From Brevibacterium pigmentatum (GTDB taxonomy: Bacteria; Actinomycetota; Actinomycetes; Actinomycetales; Brevibacteriaceae), in the NCBI RefSeq assembly GCF_011617465.1, contig NZ_CP050153.1, positions 558,001 to 622,000 on the forward strand: a stretch of DNA of 64,000 nucleotides, read 5' to 3'. Of this stretch, positions 26,314 through 34,590 are shown in pieces. A program made the position numbers and the translations under genes. Position 1 is the first letter of the stretch, and every line of letters begins with the position of its first letter. A model generated the notes under the pieces. It was given only the letters and a program-made list of their open reading frames with translations, was not told where the DNA came from and searched no databases.

Positions 26314-28602
26314 GTGTCACCTCAACAGATCAAACGGGCCGAAAATGCGAACCGACCGTCGGACTGCGACGGGCCCACATCGGTCTTTGACGTGCAATTC
26401 GGACCGAGAGCCGCCTCGGCGAAGGACTTCGCATCTGCACTCGAACTGAGCAGTGCGCTCTCCGCAGCCGAACTGGAGCGGATCTTCCGCGCCAGCGGCG
26501 GCCGTACCCGCATCGCCGACTCCCTGATTCAGGCCCGAGTCGAAGCGGGATTGCCCGCGGGCGATACCGACCCCGACCGGACTGTCGCGATGCTGTCGAC
26601 GGAACTGAGCCCTGCGATCAGCGACGCCTCCCGCGAATCGGCCGCACTCTATCTGCTCGCCCTCTTCTCGTGGACGCCGAAGATCACCTCGTCCATGGTC
26701 GACCTTGTCTATGCCGCCTTCGACGCAGCGAAGGTCACGAACGACGCCACACCCGATGGTCTCACCCCGCTGCTGACCTCGGCGGGCCTGCTCGCCGTTG
26801 CTCCCGGCGACTCCGAGGTCTTCACCGTTCCCACTTTCATCCGCATCCTGATGCGGCGCATCTCCGCAGTCGACAACGGCCCAGCGAAGCGAACTCCACG
26901 CGAAGCCCTCAGCACGGCTATCGCCGACGCCGTCGGCCGCCAACGCATGGACAGCCGTGAAGGACTGCCGGGGCTGCTCGACCTTGTCTTGGAGATCAGG
27001 GATTGGAAGGTGCTGGAGCGCGGGTGGGCGCGACGGTCGGTCAATGTCTTCGTAGATGTTCCGGAATCGATTGAGGCTTTTCTCAACGTTCCAGAGGCTG
27101 TGGTCGCGAAGAATCCGATCCTCACCCTGGCCCGCAGTGCTGCACGGCGGATCGATTCGACCCGGCGGATGCTCGGGACCGATGACCTCGGAAAGTTGCT
27201 GACCGCCACCGACTTCGACAGCATCGTGGTGCCGGAGCTGCACGGCCGACTGGCCGACCCGAGCCTTCCGCTCTCCGGCGACGAGATGGCCGTGCTGACC
27301 ATGTTGGAAGCGCGCCATCACCGTCTGAACCAGAACTTCGATGCGGCGCTGGGCGTCATCGAGATGGGGCGGGAGCGGATGCTCAGCCTCGGTGCCGGAG
27401 AGCCGGGGCCCACGCTGATGCTGCAGGCCGAACTCAATCTTGAGCGTGGGTGGTGCCTCATTGCGGTCGGTCGCTTCACCGAGGCGGCTTCCGTGTTGCA
27501 GAACGTCGTGCACTTCGCGGGAATCTATACTCCGAACTCGTCGCATCCTCTGCTGGCGGGATTGGTCGAAACCGCTCTGGCCGGGCTGGGCCAGGGTCAC
27601 GGGTCAGATATGGATCGTTGTCTGAAGGAGGCGCGTGAGGCCGCCGCACGATTCGGGATGGAGACGCTGCCCGACGAGCGAACGGCACTGAGTGTTGAGC
27701 TGTTCCGCAGCCTCGACCGACTCGATCTCGACGCGGCTGAGGGCATCCTCGCTGAGCTGGATCAAGCGAAGACTACTCAGCGCCTGGGGCCGATTCCGGA
27801 CTGTGCCAAGGCTCTGTACTACGTGTACCGCGGGCGGGCGTCGATCGCGGCGAAGTTGGTGACGGAGAGCCCGACGGTGCAGATCCTGCCCACGGCGGAC
27901 GACGCGAGCGCTCGATTCTCCGGATTCGTCAATATCGTCGGTTTCGTACTTGCTGCGGCGGGAGAGACCAAGACGCTGCAGGATATGAGCGACCGAATGA
28001 GTTCGAGCAGCCCTGGTGACTCGATCATCAAGGCTCGACAGGCCCTCGTCTTCGGGCAGCATGATCGGCTGTGGGCTGCGACCGGGCAGGCACTCGGCAG
28101 TGATCAGGGGCCCCGGCACAAGAGCTGTGCCATGGCCCTGCGTGCTGACATGCTCCACCACGAGGGGCGTGCCGACGAAGCGCTGGAGACGTTCGTGCAG
28201 ATGCTCGACTACTGTGCGATCACGGCGTCGGTGCTGGCGGTCGCGCAGCTGTCGAAGTCAGCTCGAGAGTCGCTCATCCCGGCTTCGGCCGAATTCTCCG
28301 AGTGGGAAGCCGTGGCTCGGTCGTTCAATTCGACGGAGATCACGGCGTCCGTGCTGCAGACGCGTCTGCTCGAGCTGCCGGAGACCGCGCCGGTGGCTCC
28401 GGACTTCCAGACCGACCTCACACCGGCCGAACAGTCGCTGCTGTTCGCCATCGACTCATCGAAGTCGATCGCGCAGATCGCCCGCGAGTTCGGCGTGGTG
28501 TCGGGAACGCTGAAGAACCGACTGTCCGCGCTCTACCGCAAGCTCGGTGTGAGCAGTCGCGCCGAAGCCGTCGTCTACGCCCATCGCAACCAGCAGGGGT
28601 GA
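26314..28602 (+). CDS. Large LuxR-type transcriptional regulator without ATPase domain
   Basis: A 762-aa protein. The last 65 residues form a LuxR/NarL HTH (LTPAEQSLLFAIDSSKSIAQ, GTLKNRLSALYRKLGVSSRAEAV). The central part is Ala/Leu-rich and helical, consistent with TPR-like repeats as in MalT/LAL regulators, but I see no Walker A or B motif. It therefore differs from LAL proteins, which carry an N-terminal ATPase. The only available start is GTG 26314, soon after an in-frame stop, with a poor ribosome site; an internal GTG near 26390 is the alternative. Expression may be low or regulated. The gene stands alone, divergent from TM2-Ltp. Confidence 0.78.
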   Translation: MSPQQIKRAENANRPSDCDGPTSVFDVQFGPRAASAKDFASALELSSALSAAELERIFRASGGRTRIADSLIQARVEAGLPAGDTDPDRTVAMLSTELSPAISDASRESAALYLLALFSWTPKITSSMVDLVYAAFDAAKVTNDATPDGLTPLLTSAGLLAVAPGDSEVFTVPTFIRILMRRISAVDNGPAKRTPREALSTAIADAVGRQRMDSREGLPGLLDLVLEIRDWKVLERGWARRSVNVFVDVPESIEAFLNVPEAVVAKNPILTLARSAARRIDSTRRMLGTDDLGKLLTATDFDSIVVPELHGRLADPSLPLSGDEMAVLTMLEARHHRLNQNFDAALGVIEMGRERMLSLGAGEPGPTLMLQAELNLERGWCLIAVGRFTEAASVLQNVVHFAGIYTPNSSHPLLAGLVETALAGLGQGHGSDMDRCLKEAREAAARFGMETLPDERTALSVELFRSLDRLDLDAAEGILAELDQAKTTQRLGPIPDCAKALYYVYRGRASIAAKLVTESPTVQILPTADDASARFSGFVNIVGFVLAAAGETKTLQDMSDRMSSSSPGDSIIKARQALVFGQHDRLWAATGQALGSDQGPRHKSCAMALRADMLHHEGRADEALETFVQMLDYCAITASVLAVAQLSKSARESLIPASAEFSEWEAVARSFNSTEITASVLQTRLLELPETAPVAPDFQTDLTPAEQSLLFAIDSSKSIAQIAREFGVVSGTLKNRLSALYRKLGVSSRAEAVVYAHRNQQG

Positions 28603-28712
28603 CGGGTGGCGGCCTGCCGTCGCCGGAGCTGACGACGCGCCCTGCCAGATCGGCAGGCGTTCAGCCGAGGTGGACGTGGCCGACCTGAATCGCAATCGCC
28701 ATTTGGCCCGGT

Positions 28713-29117
28713 CTATGCCGCGAAGACTCCCGGGGTCGTGCCCAGGGTCGACCGGAAATGTCTCGTGAGATGGGCCTGATCGTGGAAGCCTGACTCCGCG
28801 GCCGCCTCGGCGGGGGTGTGTCCGGCCAGAAGAAGTCGGCGGGCGCGATCGACCCGTCGGCCGACTACATACCGGTGGGGCGCGATCCCGAACGTCGTGG
28901 TGAACACCCGCACCAGGTGGCTGCGGTGGGCGCCGAGCTCGGCAGCCGCCTCGGCGACGGTGAAGGACTCGACCAGTCGATCATCGAGCATCTCCCGCAG
29001 ACGTCGGGCAAGCGGCGCATCGGACGCGGTCTCGGTGGCGGGGATCAGCCGGGAGTTCGCGATCTCACGCAGGGCCAGGACGCCGCATTCGGTGGGACGC
29101 GATATCGCGACTGCGAT
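28713..29117 (-). pseudogene. Truncated AraC family regulator (HTH half only)
   Basis: The AraC DNA-binding domain is intact: AEAAAELGAHRSHLVRVFTT (first HTH) then FGIAPHRYVVGRRVDRARRL and GFHDQAHLTRHFRSTLGTTP (second HTH). The frame can be followed upstream to a stop codon at about 29118-29120 without a start codon other than ATG 28991 inside the linker, and the N-terminal effector domain is absent. Upstream of about 29100 the DNA instead reads as the end of an unrelated plus-strand gene. If translated from 28991 it would give a 92-aa HTH-only protein. A truncation by rearrangement is more likely. Confidence 0.65.
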
Positions 29118-29274
29118 CTACACGGAAGAACTGTTCTCCACCGGACACGATGCCGCCAACCGCGCTGCCGTCGCAGGTGTCCCGGCCGAGGAGCTCAACC
29201 TCGTCGGGGTGGCTCTGCACGGTCCGAAGAACGGAGTCGATCGGGTGGTGAAACGTGCGCGGATGCACGCGTGA
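29101..29274 (+). pseudogene. Possible 3' remnant of an unidentified gene
   Basis: The plus frame from about 29101 to the TGA at 29272-29274 reads DIATAIYTEELFSTGHDAAN, then VAGVPAEELNLVGVALHG, and ends PKNGVDRVVKRARMHA. It has strongly G/C-biased third positions and looks like the C-terminus of a real protein, but I do not recognise the family. It abuts the truncated AraC gene tail to tail, so the two may be the scars of one deletion or inversion. An antisense reading of the same DNA is also open and cannot be excluded. Confidence 0.35.
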
Positions 29275-29328
29275 GGTGTGTGTGAGGCTGCGCCAGTGAG
29301 AGTATGAGGCGGCTCTGCCCCTTGAGCC

Positions 29329-29679
29329 TCAGTTCGGGGCGAGGAACTCGGAGATCCGATTCAGCGCAGAAGCTTCGAGCGAGTAGTACGACCAGACGCC
29401 GCGCTTCTCCCGACGGAGGACCCCGGCGTCGACGAGGATCTTCAAGTGGTGGGAGACGGTCGGCTGTCCGAGTCCGACGGGTTCGGTGAGATCGCAGACG
29501 CACGCTTCCTGCTGTTCGTGCCCGGCGATGAGGGAGACCAGACGCAACCGGGTCGGGTCGGCCACTGACTTGAGAATGCGCGCGAAGTCCTGAGCGTCAT
29601 CGAGGCTCAACGGCGAGACGGTCAGTGCCGGGCAGCAGACGTCCGCCTCGGTCGGAGAGAGTGCGGGTTGTGTGGTCAC
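29329..29679 (-). CDS. arsR: ArsR family metalloregulator of the ars operon
   Basis: A 116-aa winged-helix repressor. HTH: LGQPTVSHHLKILVDAGVLR; preceding it is ACVCDLTEPV, the Cys-Val-Cys motif by which classical ArsR proteins bind As(III)/Sb(III). An additional CC pair lies near the N-terminus (ADVCCPAL), as in actinobacterial ArsR variants. I prefer GTG 29679 as start because ATG codons further upstream (29700, 29706) fall inside the operator palindrome. It is divergent from acr3-arsC. Binding of arsenite should release the operator at 29699-29714. Confidence 0.85.
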   Translation of the reverse strand: MTTQPALSPTEADVCCPALTVSPLSLDDAQDFARILKSVADPTRLRLVSLIAGHEQQEACVCDLTEPVGLGQPTVSHHLKILVDAGVLRREKRGVWSYYSLEASALNRISEFLAPN

Positions 29680-29698
29680 TCTTCCATTATGCTCATAC

Positions 29699-29714
29699 AT
29701 TGACATTTGTCGAT
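29699..29714. promoter_or_regulatory. ArsR operator in the ars divergent region
   Basis: ATTGACATTTGTCGAT: arms ATTGACA and TGTCGAT around TT (one mismatch), 20 bases from the arsR start and about 85 bases before acr3. Position and shape fit ArsR/SmtB-type operators. Confidence 0.6.
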
Positions 29715-29799
29715 GCCTTGTGGTCCTATCGTATCGAAGAACTTCAATGCGTCGGCACAAGAGTGCGGCGCAGAACCGACCAGGACCTCAAGGAAGACC

Positions 29800-30897
29800 A
29801 TGCACTCCACGGCTACTGCCCACATCGATTCGCCGGTGGCAGCGAAGATGTCGACGCTGGACCGACTCCTGCCGCTGTGGATCATCGGCGCCATGGCGCT
29901 GGGTCTGCTGTTGGGCAGGGTCGTGCCCGGCATGGCAGAGGCCTTGGACTCGGTCAAGGTCGCCGACGTATCCCTGCCGATCGCCATCGGCCTGCTGGTG
30001 ATGATGTTCCCGGTGCTCGCGAAGGTCCGATACAACGAGACCGGACGCGTGCTCGCCGACAAGAAGCTCATGATCACCTCTTTGGTCATCAACTGGTTGG
30101 CAGCTCCCGCGTTCATGTTCGCCCTGGCGTGGCTGTTCCTTCCCGACCTGCCCGAATACCGCACCGGACTCATCATCGTCGGTCTGGCCAGGTGCATCGC
30201 CATGGTCCTCATCTGGAACGACCTGGCGTGCGGGGACCGCGAGGCCGCCGTCGTGCTCGTCGCAATCAACTCGGTGTTCCAGGTGATCGCCTTCGGCCTC
30301 CTCGGCTGGTTCTACCTGCAGTGGCTGCCGGACCTTCTGGGCCTGCCGACGACCAGCAGCGAATTCTCCTTCTGGGCGATCACCCTCAGCGTTCTCGTCT
30401 TCCTCGGCATCCCGCTGCTCGCCGGCTTCCTCACCCGCACCGTGGGGGAGAAGACGAAAGGACGCGAGTGGTACGAAGACCGGTTCCTCCCCAAGATCGG
30501 GCCGTGGGCGCTGTACGGACTGCTCTTCACCATCGTCCTGCTCTTCGCCTTCCAGGGTGACGAGATCACCTCTCACCCGGGCAATGTCGCCCGCATCGCC
30601 CTGCCGCTGCTCGTCTACTTCGTCGTCGTCTTCGCGTTCGGGATGATCATCGGCAAAGCGCTGAGGCTGGGATACGAGAAGACGACGACCCTGGCGTTCA
30701 CAGCCGCCGGCAACAACTTCGAACTCGCCATCGCGGTGGCGATCGGAACCTACGGCGTCGCCTCCGGACAGGCTCTGGCCGGAGTCGTCGGTCCGCTCAT
30801 CGAAGTGCCCATCCTCGTCGCCCTCGTCTACGTCGCGCTGTGGGCACGACCACGATTCTTCCCATCCGCCTCCGACCAAGGAGTGAACCGAGTATGA
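29800..30897 (+). CDS. acr3: Arsenite efflux transporter, Acr3 family
   Basis: A 365-aa membrane protein with about ten helices. The conserved Acr3 cysteine stretch GLARCIAMVLIWNDLACGD (Cys about residue 131) is present, along with the C-terminal TAAGNNFELAIAVAIGTYG motif. ATG 29800 follows AAGGAAG. It overlaps arsC by four bases. Function: proton-driven export of As(OH)3 produced by ArsC. The length is typical of bacterial Acr3(1)/(2). Confidence 0.92.
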   Translation: MHSTATAHIDSPVAAKMSTLDRLLPLWIIGAMALGLLLGRVVPGMAEALDSVKVADVSLPIAIGLLVMMFPVLAKVRYNETGRVLADKKLMITSLVINWLAAPAFMFALAWLFLPDLPEYRTGLIIVGLARCIAMVLIWNDLACGDREAAVVLVAINSVFQVIAFGLLGWFYLQWLPDLLGLPTTSSEFSFWAITLSVLVFLGIPLLAGFLTRTVGEKTKGREWYEDRFLPKIGPWALYGLLFTIVLLFAFQGDEITSHPGNVARIALPLLVYFVVVFAFGMIIGKALRLGYEKTTTLAFTAAGNNFELAIAVAIGTYGVASGQALAGVVGPLIEVPILVALVYVALWARPRFFPSASDQGVNRV

Positions 30898-31394
30898 GTC
30901 CGACACCAATCGACAAGCCGAGCGTCCTCTTCGTCTGCGTACACAACGCAGGCAGGTCCCAGATGGCCGCCGGATTCCTCCGCGAGCTGGGCGGGGAGCA
31001 GATCGAAGTCCGATCCGCGGGCAGCGCACCGGCCGAAACGCTCAATCCGAATGCCGTCGATGCCATGCGAGAGCTCGACATCGACATCACCCGAAACAGT
31101 CCCACGCTGCTCGACGCCGACACGGTGCGCACCTCCGACGTCGTGATCACCATGGGCTGCGGCGACACCTGCCCGATCTTTCCCGGCAAACGGTACGAAG
31201 ACTGGGAGTTGGATGACCCCGCAGGGCAGAACCTCGAATCGGTGCGCAGGATTCGTGATGACATCCGGGCTCGCGTCGAAGCGCTGATCGCCGACCTCGT
31301 TCCCGACACCGAGGCGCTGCCCGGCACATCGACCACGGCATCACCTCAACCCACAGAATCACCTCAACCCACCGAGGAGGCCCGCCATGAATGA
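30894..31394 (+). CDS. arsC: Arsenate reductase, LMW-phosphatase type
   Basis: A 166-aa protein whose first 130 residues are the low-molecular-weight tyrosine-phosphatase fold: P-loop VCVHNAGRS (Cys15...Arg21), two further cysteines in MGCGDTCPIFPG, and the acid-containing WELDDPAGQ. This triad marks ArsC enzymes that reduce arsenate with thioredoxin or mycothiol. The C-terminal 30 residues are a low-complexity Thr/Ser/Pro extension containing a tandem SPQPTE repeat. It overlaps acr3 by 4 bases and the flavoprotein gene by 8. Confidence 0.92.
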   Translation: MSPTPIDKPSVLFVCVHNAGRSQMAAGFLRELGGEQIEVRSAGSAPAETLNPNAVDAMRELDIDITRNSPTLLDADTVRTSDVVITMGCGDTCPIFPGKRYEDWELDDPAGQNLESVRRIRDDIRARVEALIADLVPDTEALPGTSTTASPQPTESPQPTEEARHE

Positions 31395-32784
31395 CAATGC
31401 GCTCGCCGATCTGCCGGTCGTCGTGATCGGATCCGGACCGGTCGGCCTCGCGGCCGCCGCCCACCTCGTCACCCGCGGAATCCGCCCGCTCGTTCTCGAG
31501 GCGGGACCCTCCCCGGCCGCGGCAGTCGCCGAATGGGGCCACATCGGTCTGTTCTCTCCGTGGAAGTACAACATCGACGAGGCGGCGCGAGGTCTGCTTT
31601 CGCCCACCGGCTGGCAGGAGCCCGACGGAGACCACCTGCCCACGGGCGCCGAGCTCATCCGGGACTACCTCAACCCCCTTTCGGAAACAGCTGAACTCCG
31701 TGACGCTATCCTCACCGGCACCCGAGTTGTGGCAGTGAGCCGAGTCGGCAAGGACCGCACCGGAACCTCGCAGCGTGGATCGACCCCGTTCCTCGTCCGC
31801 ACTCAGAGCTCCGACGGGACATCGGTCGATGTCCATGCCAAGGCTGTTATCGACGCCTCAGGAACCTGGGAGACCCCGAACCCGCTGGGGCAGTCCGGGC
31901 TCCACGGTCCGGGTGAGGTCGAAGCCCGCCGCAGCGGATTCGTCACCTCGCCTCTGCCTGATGTGGTCGGCAGTGATCGTGAGCAGTTCGCCGGGCGGCG
32001 GACTCTCGTCGTCGGAGGAGGGCATTCGGCGGCGAACACGCTCTTGGCTCTGGCCGAACTGCGGGAGGAATCCCCGGACACGCGAATCGGCTGGGTGCTC
32101 AGGCGCGTGGACCCGGCATCCGTCTACGGCGGAGAGGACAAGGACGGTCTGCCCGCACGCGGTGCACTCGGGGCTCGGCTCCGCCACCTCGTCGAGACCG
32201 GTGTCATCGATGTGCATGCCTCGACGACGATCACGGGTTTCGGTACCGACAGTGGTGACGCAATCGCTGCCGAAACCGACGGCGAAACGGTGATACTCCA
32301 CGCCGATCGGGTCGTGCCTGCCACCGGCTTCCGCCCCGATCTCGGATTCCTGCGTGAGATCCGACTCGACCTCGACCCGATCGTCGAAGCTCCGCAGCAG
32401 TTAGGGCCGCTCATCGACCCCGAGCATCACAGCTGCGGGACGGTCGCACCACATGGTGCCAGGATGCTGGCGCATCCGGAGCCGGACTTCTACATCGTGG
32501 GAATGAAGTCCTACGGGCGCGCGCCGACGTTCCTCATGTACACCGGCTACGAGCAGGTCCGATCTGTCGTCGCGGCACTCGCCGGGGACCAGGAGGCTGC
32601 CGACCGCGTCGAACTCGTCCTGCCCGAGACCGGTGTGTGCTCAGCCGACGTCGGAACGTCATGCGATGTGCCGGCCGGTGTGGCAGACGAAGCGGCCGGA
32701 TGCTGCGGGCCTGCGGAACCGGTACTGATCGGAATTCCCACCGGGGTCGAACACGGTCGGTCAGAAGAGGCCGCGGCCGACTGA
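31387..32784 (+). CDS. FAD/NAD(P)-binding oxidoreductase of the ars operon, Cys-rich C-terminus
   Basis: A 465-aa flavoprotein. The FAD dinucleotide fold is VVVIGSGPVGLAAAAHL at the N-terminus; a second Rossmann motif is RRTLVVGGGHSAANTLLALA (about 198-217); VVPATGFRPDLGF is the ATG motif of two-dinucleotide-domain flavoproteins. Such enzymes occur in actinobacterial ars operons (ArsO-like, function unproven). The last about 50 residues hold five cysteines (GVCSADVGTSCDVP, AGCCGPAEP); vicinal Cys-Cys is a good As(III) ligand. I infer an arsenic-related redox role, with metalloid binding at the tail. It overlaps arsC by 8 bases. Confidence 0.82.
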   Translation: MNDNALADLPVVVIGSGPVGLAAAAHLVTRGIRPLVLEAGPSPAAAVAEWGHIGLFSPWKYNIDEAARGLLSPTGWQEPDGDHLPTGAELIRDYLNPLSETAELRDAILTGTRVVAVSRVGKDRTGTSQRGSTPFLVRTQSSDGTSVDVHAKAVIDASGTWETPNPLGQSGLHGPGEVEARRSGFVTSPLPDVVGSDREQFAGRRTLVVGGGHSAANTLLALAELREESPDTRIGWVLRRVDPASVYGGEDKDGLPARGALGARLRHLVETGVIDVHASTTITGFGTDSGDAIAAETDGETVILHADRVVPATGFRPDLGFLREIRLDLDPIVEAPQQLGPLIDPEHHSCGTVAPHGARMLAHPEPDFYIVGMKSYGRAPTFLMYTGYEQVRSVVAALAGDQEAADRVELVLPETGVCSADVGTSCDVPAGVADEAAGCCGPAEPVLIGIPTGVEHGRSEEAAAD

Positions 32785-32809
32785 ATCGCCGGTTCGGATC
32801 CCTATCGCC

Positions 32810-33463
32810 TCAGCGGTAGGTGGCGTTCTTCGGGTCCTGGTGGCCGTGGTCGTTGAACGAGATGAGGCTGGTGCCGGACTGGCCGGTGATGATCTTCGTG
32901 ATGCCGGTGTTGATTGTCACCCGGTTGAACGCCATCCACTGGTCGAAGTCGCCGCCGATCAGACGGGCCGCGGTCCACGCAATCGCGCCGGCGCTCGAGA
33001 CGACGATCGTCGACTGCCCCGACCCCATGGCGGCGACGGCATCATCCAGGGCGCGTTCGACGCGTGAAGTGAACTGCTTGTAGGTCTCCCGGTAGTCCTC
33101 GTCGTGTTCGCCCGAGGCCCAACGGGCGGCACCGCGTTCGAGTTCGCCCTGGAAGATCTTCGAATCGTGCTTGGCACGAGGATCGACATCGTCGAGTACA
33201 CCGGTGAGCTCCCACGCGGCGTACTCGTTCCACCCGGAGTCGACATGGGCATCCATGCTCAGGCCCATGCCTTCGAGGAGGCCTTCGGCCGTCTGGCGCT
33301 GCCGCAGCATCTCACCATGGACGATCCTGTCCGGCTCGATGCCCTGTGCGGCGAGGAAGCGTCCGGTGATGCGGCTCTGCTCCTTGCCGAGATCAGACAG
33401 CCGATCATAGTCATCGGTGCCGAACGACGCCTGTCCATGTCGGACCAGATACAGCACGCTCAT
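32810..33463 (-). CDS. Histidine phosphatase family protein
   Basis: A 217-aa phosphoglycerate-mutase-like enzyme. VLYLVRHGQASFG supplies the nucleophilic His (RHG), and IVVSSAGAIAWTAARLI occupies the position of the second catalytic His, where these enzymes normally have (S/T)HG. Here the residue is Ala, so activity may be altered. The acidic motif GEMLRQRQTAEGL is intact. The start is the first ATG (33463) with a modest ribosome site. It is convergent with the ars operon. Substrate unknown. Confidence 0.82.
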   Translation of the reverse strand: MSVLYLVRHGQASFGTDDYDRLSDLGKEQSRITGRFLAAQGIEPDRIVHGEMLRQRQTAEGLLEGMGLSMDAHVDSGWNEYAAWELTGVLDDVDPRAKHDSKIFQGELERGAARWASGEHDEDYRETYKQFTSRVERALDDAVAAMGSGQSTIVVSSAGAIAWTAARLIGGDFDQWMAFNRVTINTGITKIITGQSGTSLISFNDHGHQDPKNATYR

Positions 33464-33527
33464 GAATCACCACATCCTCGTCGTGAAGCTCGAAAGACAG
33501 TTCGAGCGATCGATTATCGATGTGAGT

Positions 33528-34427
33528 CTACGGGACAGGGGTGGGGCACAGCTGGTGGGCAAGACGAAGCACCTCGGCTAGGGCGGGACTGACGTCGTTT
33601 CTGCGCCATGCCATGAGAAGTGGGAACGGCCCTTTCGGATCCTTTAGGGGGACGAAAGCGATGTTGGGGAAGGAGGCATTCTGCGGCACCGACGACACGG
33701 TGACCGAGCATCCGATTTCCGCGCCGACGAGCGAGAGAATCGTCCATGTATCCGGAGCGACCTGAATCACGGTGGGATTAAATCCTGCGGCCTGAGACAG
33801 CGCGTAGAGCCGTTCAATCGTCGTCGAGCCCGGGTTCGGCGGCAATGTGATGAAGTCCTCTCCCTCGAGTTCGCTCATCGATACCGACTCTCTGTCTGCC
33901 AGCGCGTGCTCTCGGTGCATGGCCACGACGAGCGACTCCTGGGCGACGATCCTCGTCTCGATGGACTGTGGGACGAAAGGCCAGATTCCGAACGCGAGGT
34001 CCATCGAACCATCAGCGACGCTGTCAATGGCGGGCAGCGCGAAGGATGCGCTTTGCAGGCTCAGATGGATTCCGGGATGAGCGCTGCGGACTAGTTTCAG
34101 CAGCCGCCCTATTAGTTTGTGGGTAGCGATACCGGTGAAGCCCAGGCGCAAGTGTCCTACTTCTCCTTTCCCGGCCGCCTGTACTGCGGAGTCGGCGAGG
34201 CGATGGCTCATGAGGATGTCGCGGGCAGGTTCGATGAGCGCTTGACCTGCCGGAGTCAGGCGCACCGACCTGGTGCTTCGTTCGAACAGCTGAGCCGACA
34301 ATTCGACCTCCAGACTGCGGATGAGTCGGCTGAGGGGCGGCTGGGTTATGTGAAGTCGTTCGGCAGCCCGGCCGAAGTGAAGTTCCTCAGCGAGGACGAG
34401 GAACGCTCGGAAGTGCTTAGTGTCCAT
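33528..34427 (-). CDS. LysR family transcriptional regulator
   Basis: A 299-aa LysR protein with the N-terminal HTH HFRAFLVLAEELHFGRAAERL and ITQPPLSRLIRSLE, and a substrate-binding domain of normal length (LGFTGIATH begins it). It is divergent from the CoA-transferase/MHS operon and probably controls it. The 163-base intergenic region has TGCA-GTTGG-TGCA (34486-34498) and the A/T-rich TATAAG near 34513, suitable for a LysR box and promoter, but no fully convincing T-N11-A site was identified. Confidence 0.88.
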   Translation of the reverse strand: MDTKHFRAFLVLAEELHFGRAAERLHITQPPLSRLIRSLEVELSAQLFERSTRSVRLTPAGQALIEPARDILMSHRLADSAVQAAGKGEVGHLRLGFTGIATHKLIGRLLKLVRSAHPGIHLSLQSASFALPAIDSVADGSMDLAFGIWPFVPQSIETRIVAQESLVVAMHREHALADRESVSMSELEGEDFITLPPNPGSTTIERLYALSQAAGFNPTVIQVAPDTWTILSLVGAEIGCSVTVSSVPQNASFPNIAFVPLKDPKGPFPLLMAWRRNDVSPALAEVLRLAHQLCPTPVP

Positions 34428-34590
34428 ACCGGTGTGCCAATCGTCAGTGCGTCCTCCTCGTTCAATGAGGACCGGGAGTTATTCGTGCAGTTGGTGCATT
34501 AATCACCTCCAGTATAAGTATTGGACGGGTATCAATGACTTTGAAAGGATGACTGAGGTCACAGCCATTCGAAGTTCGAGGAGGAACGCG

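Noticed and set aside
28816..29274. Full plus-strand gene over the AraC region
   Set aside because: The first 285 bases are the antisense of a clear AraC HTH domain; only the last about 170 bases look coding, so only a remnant is listed.
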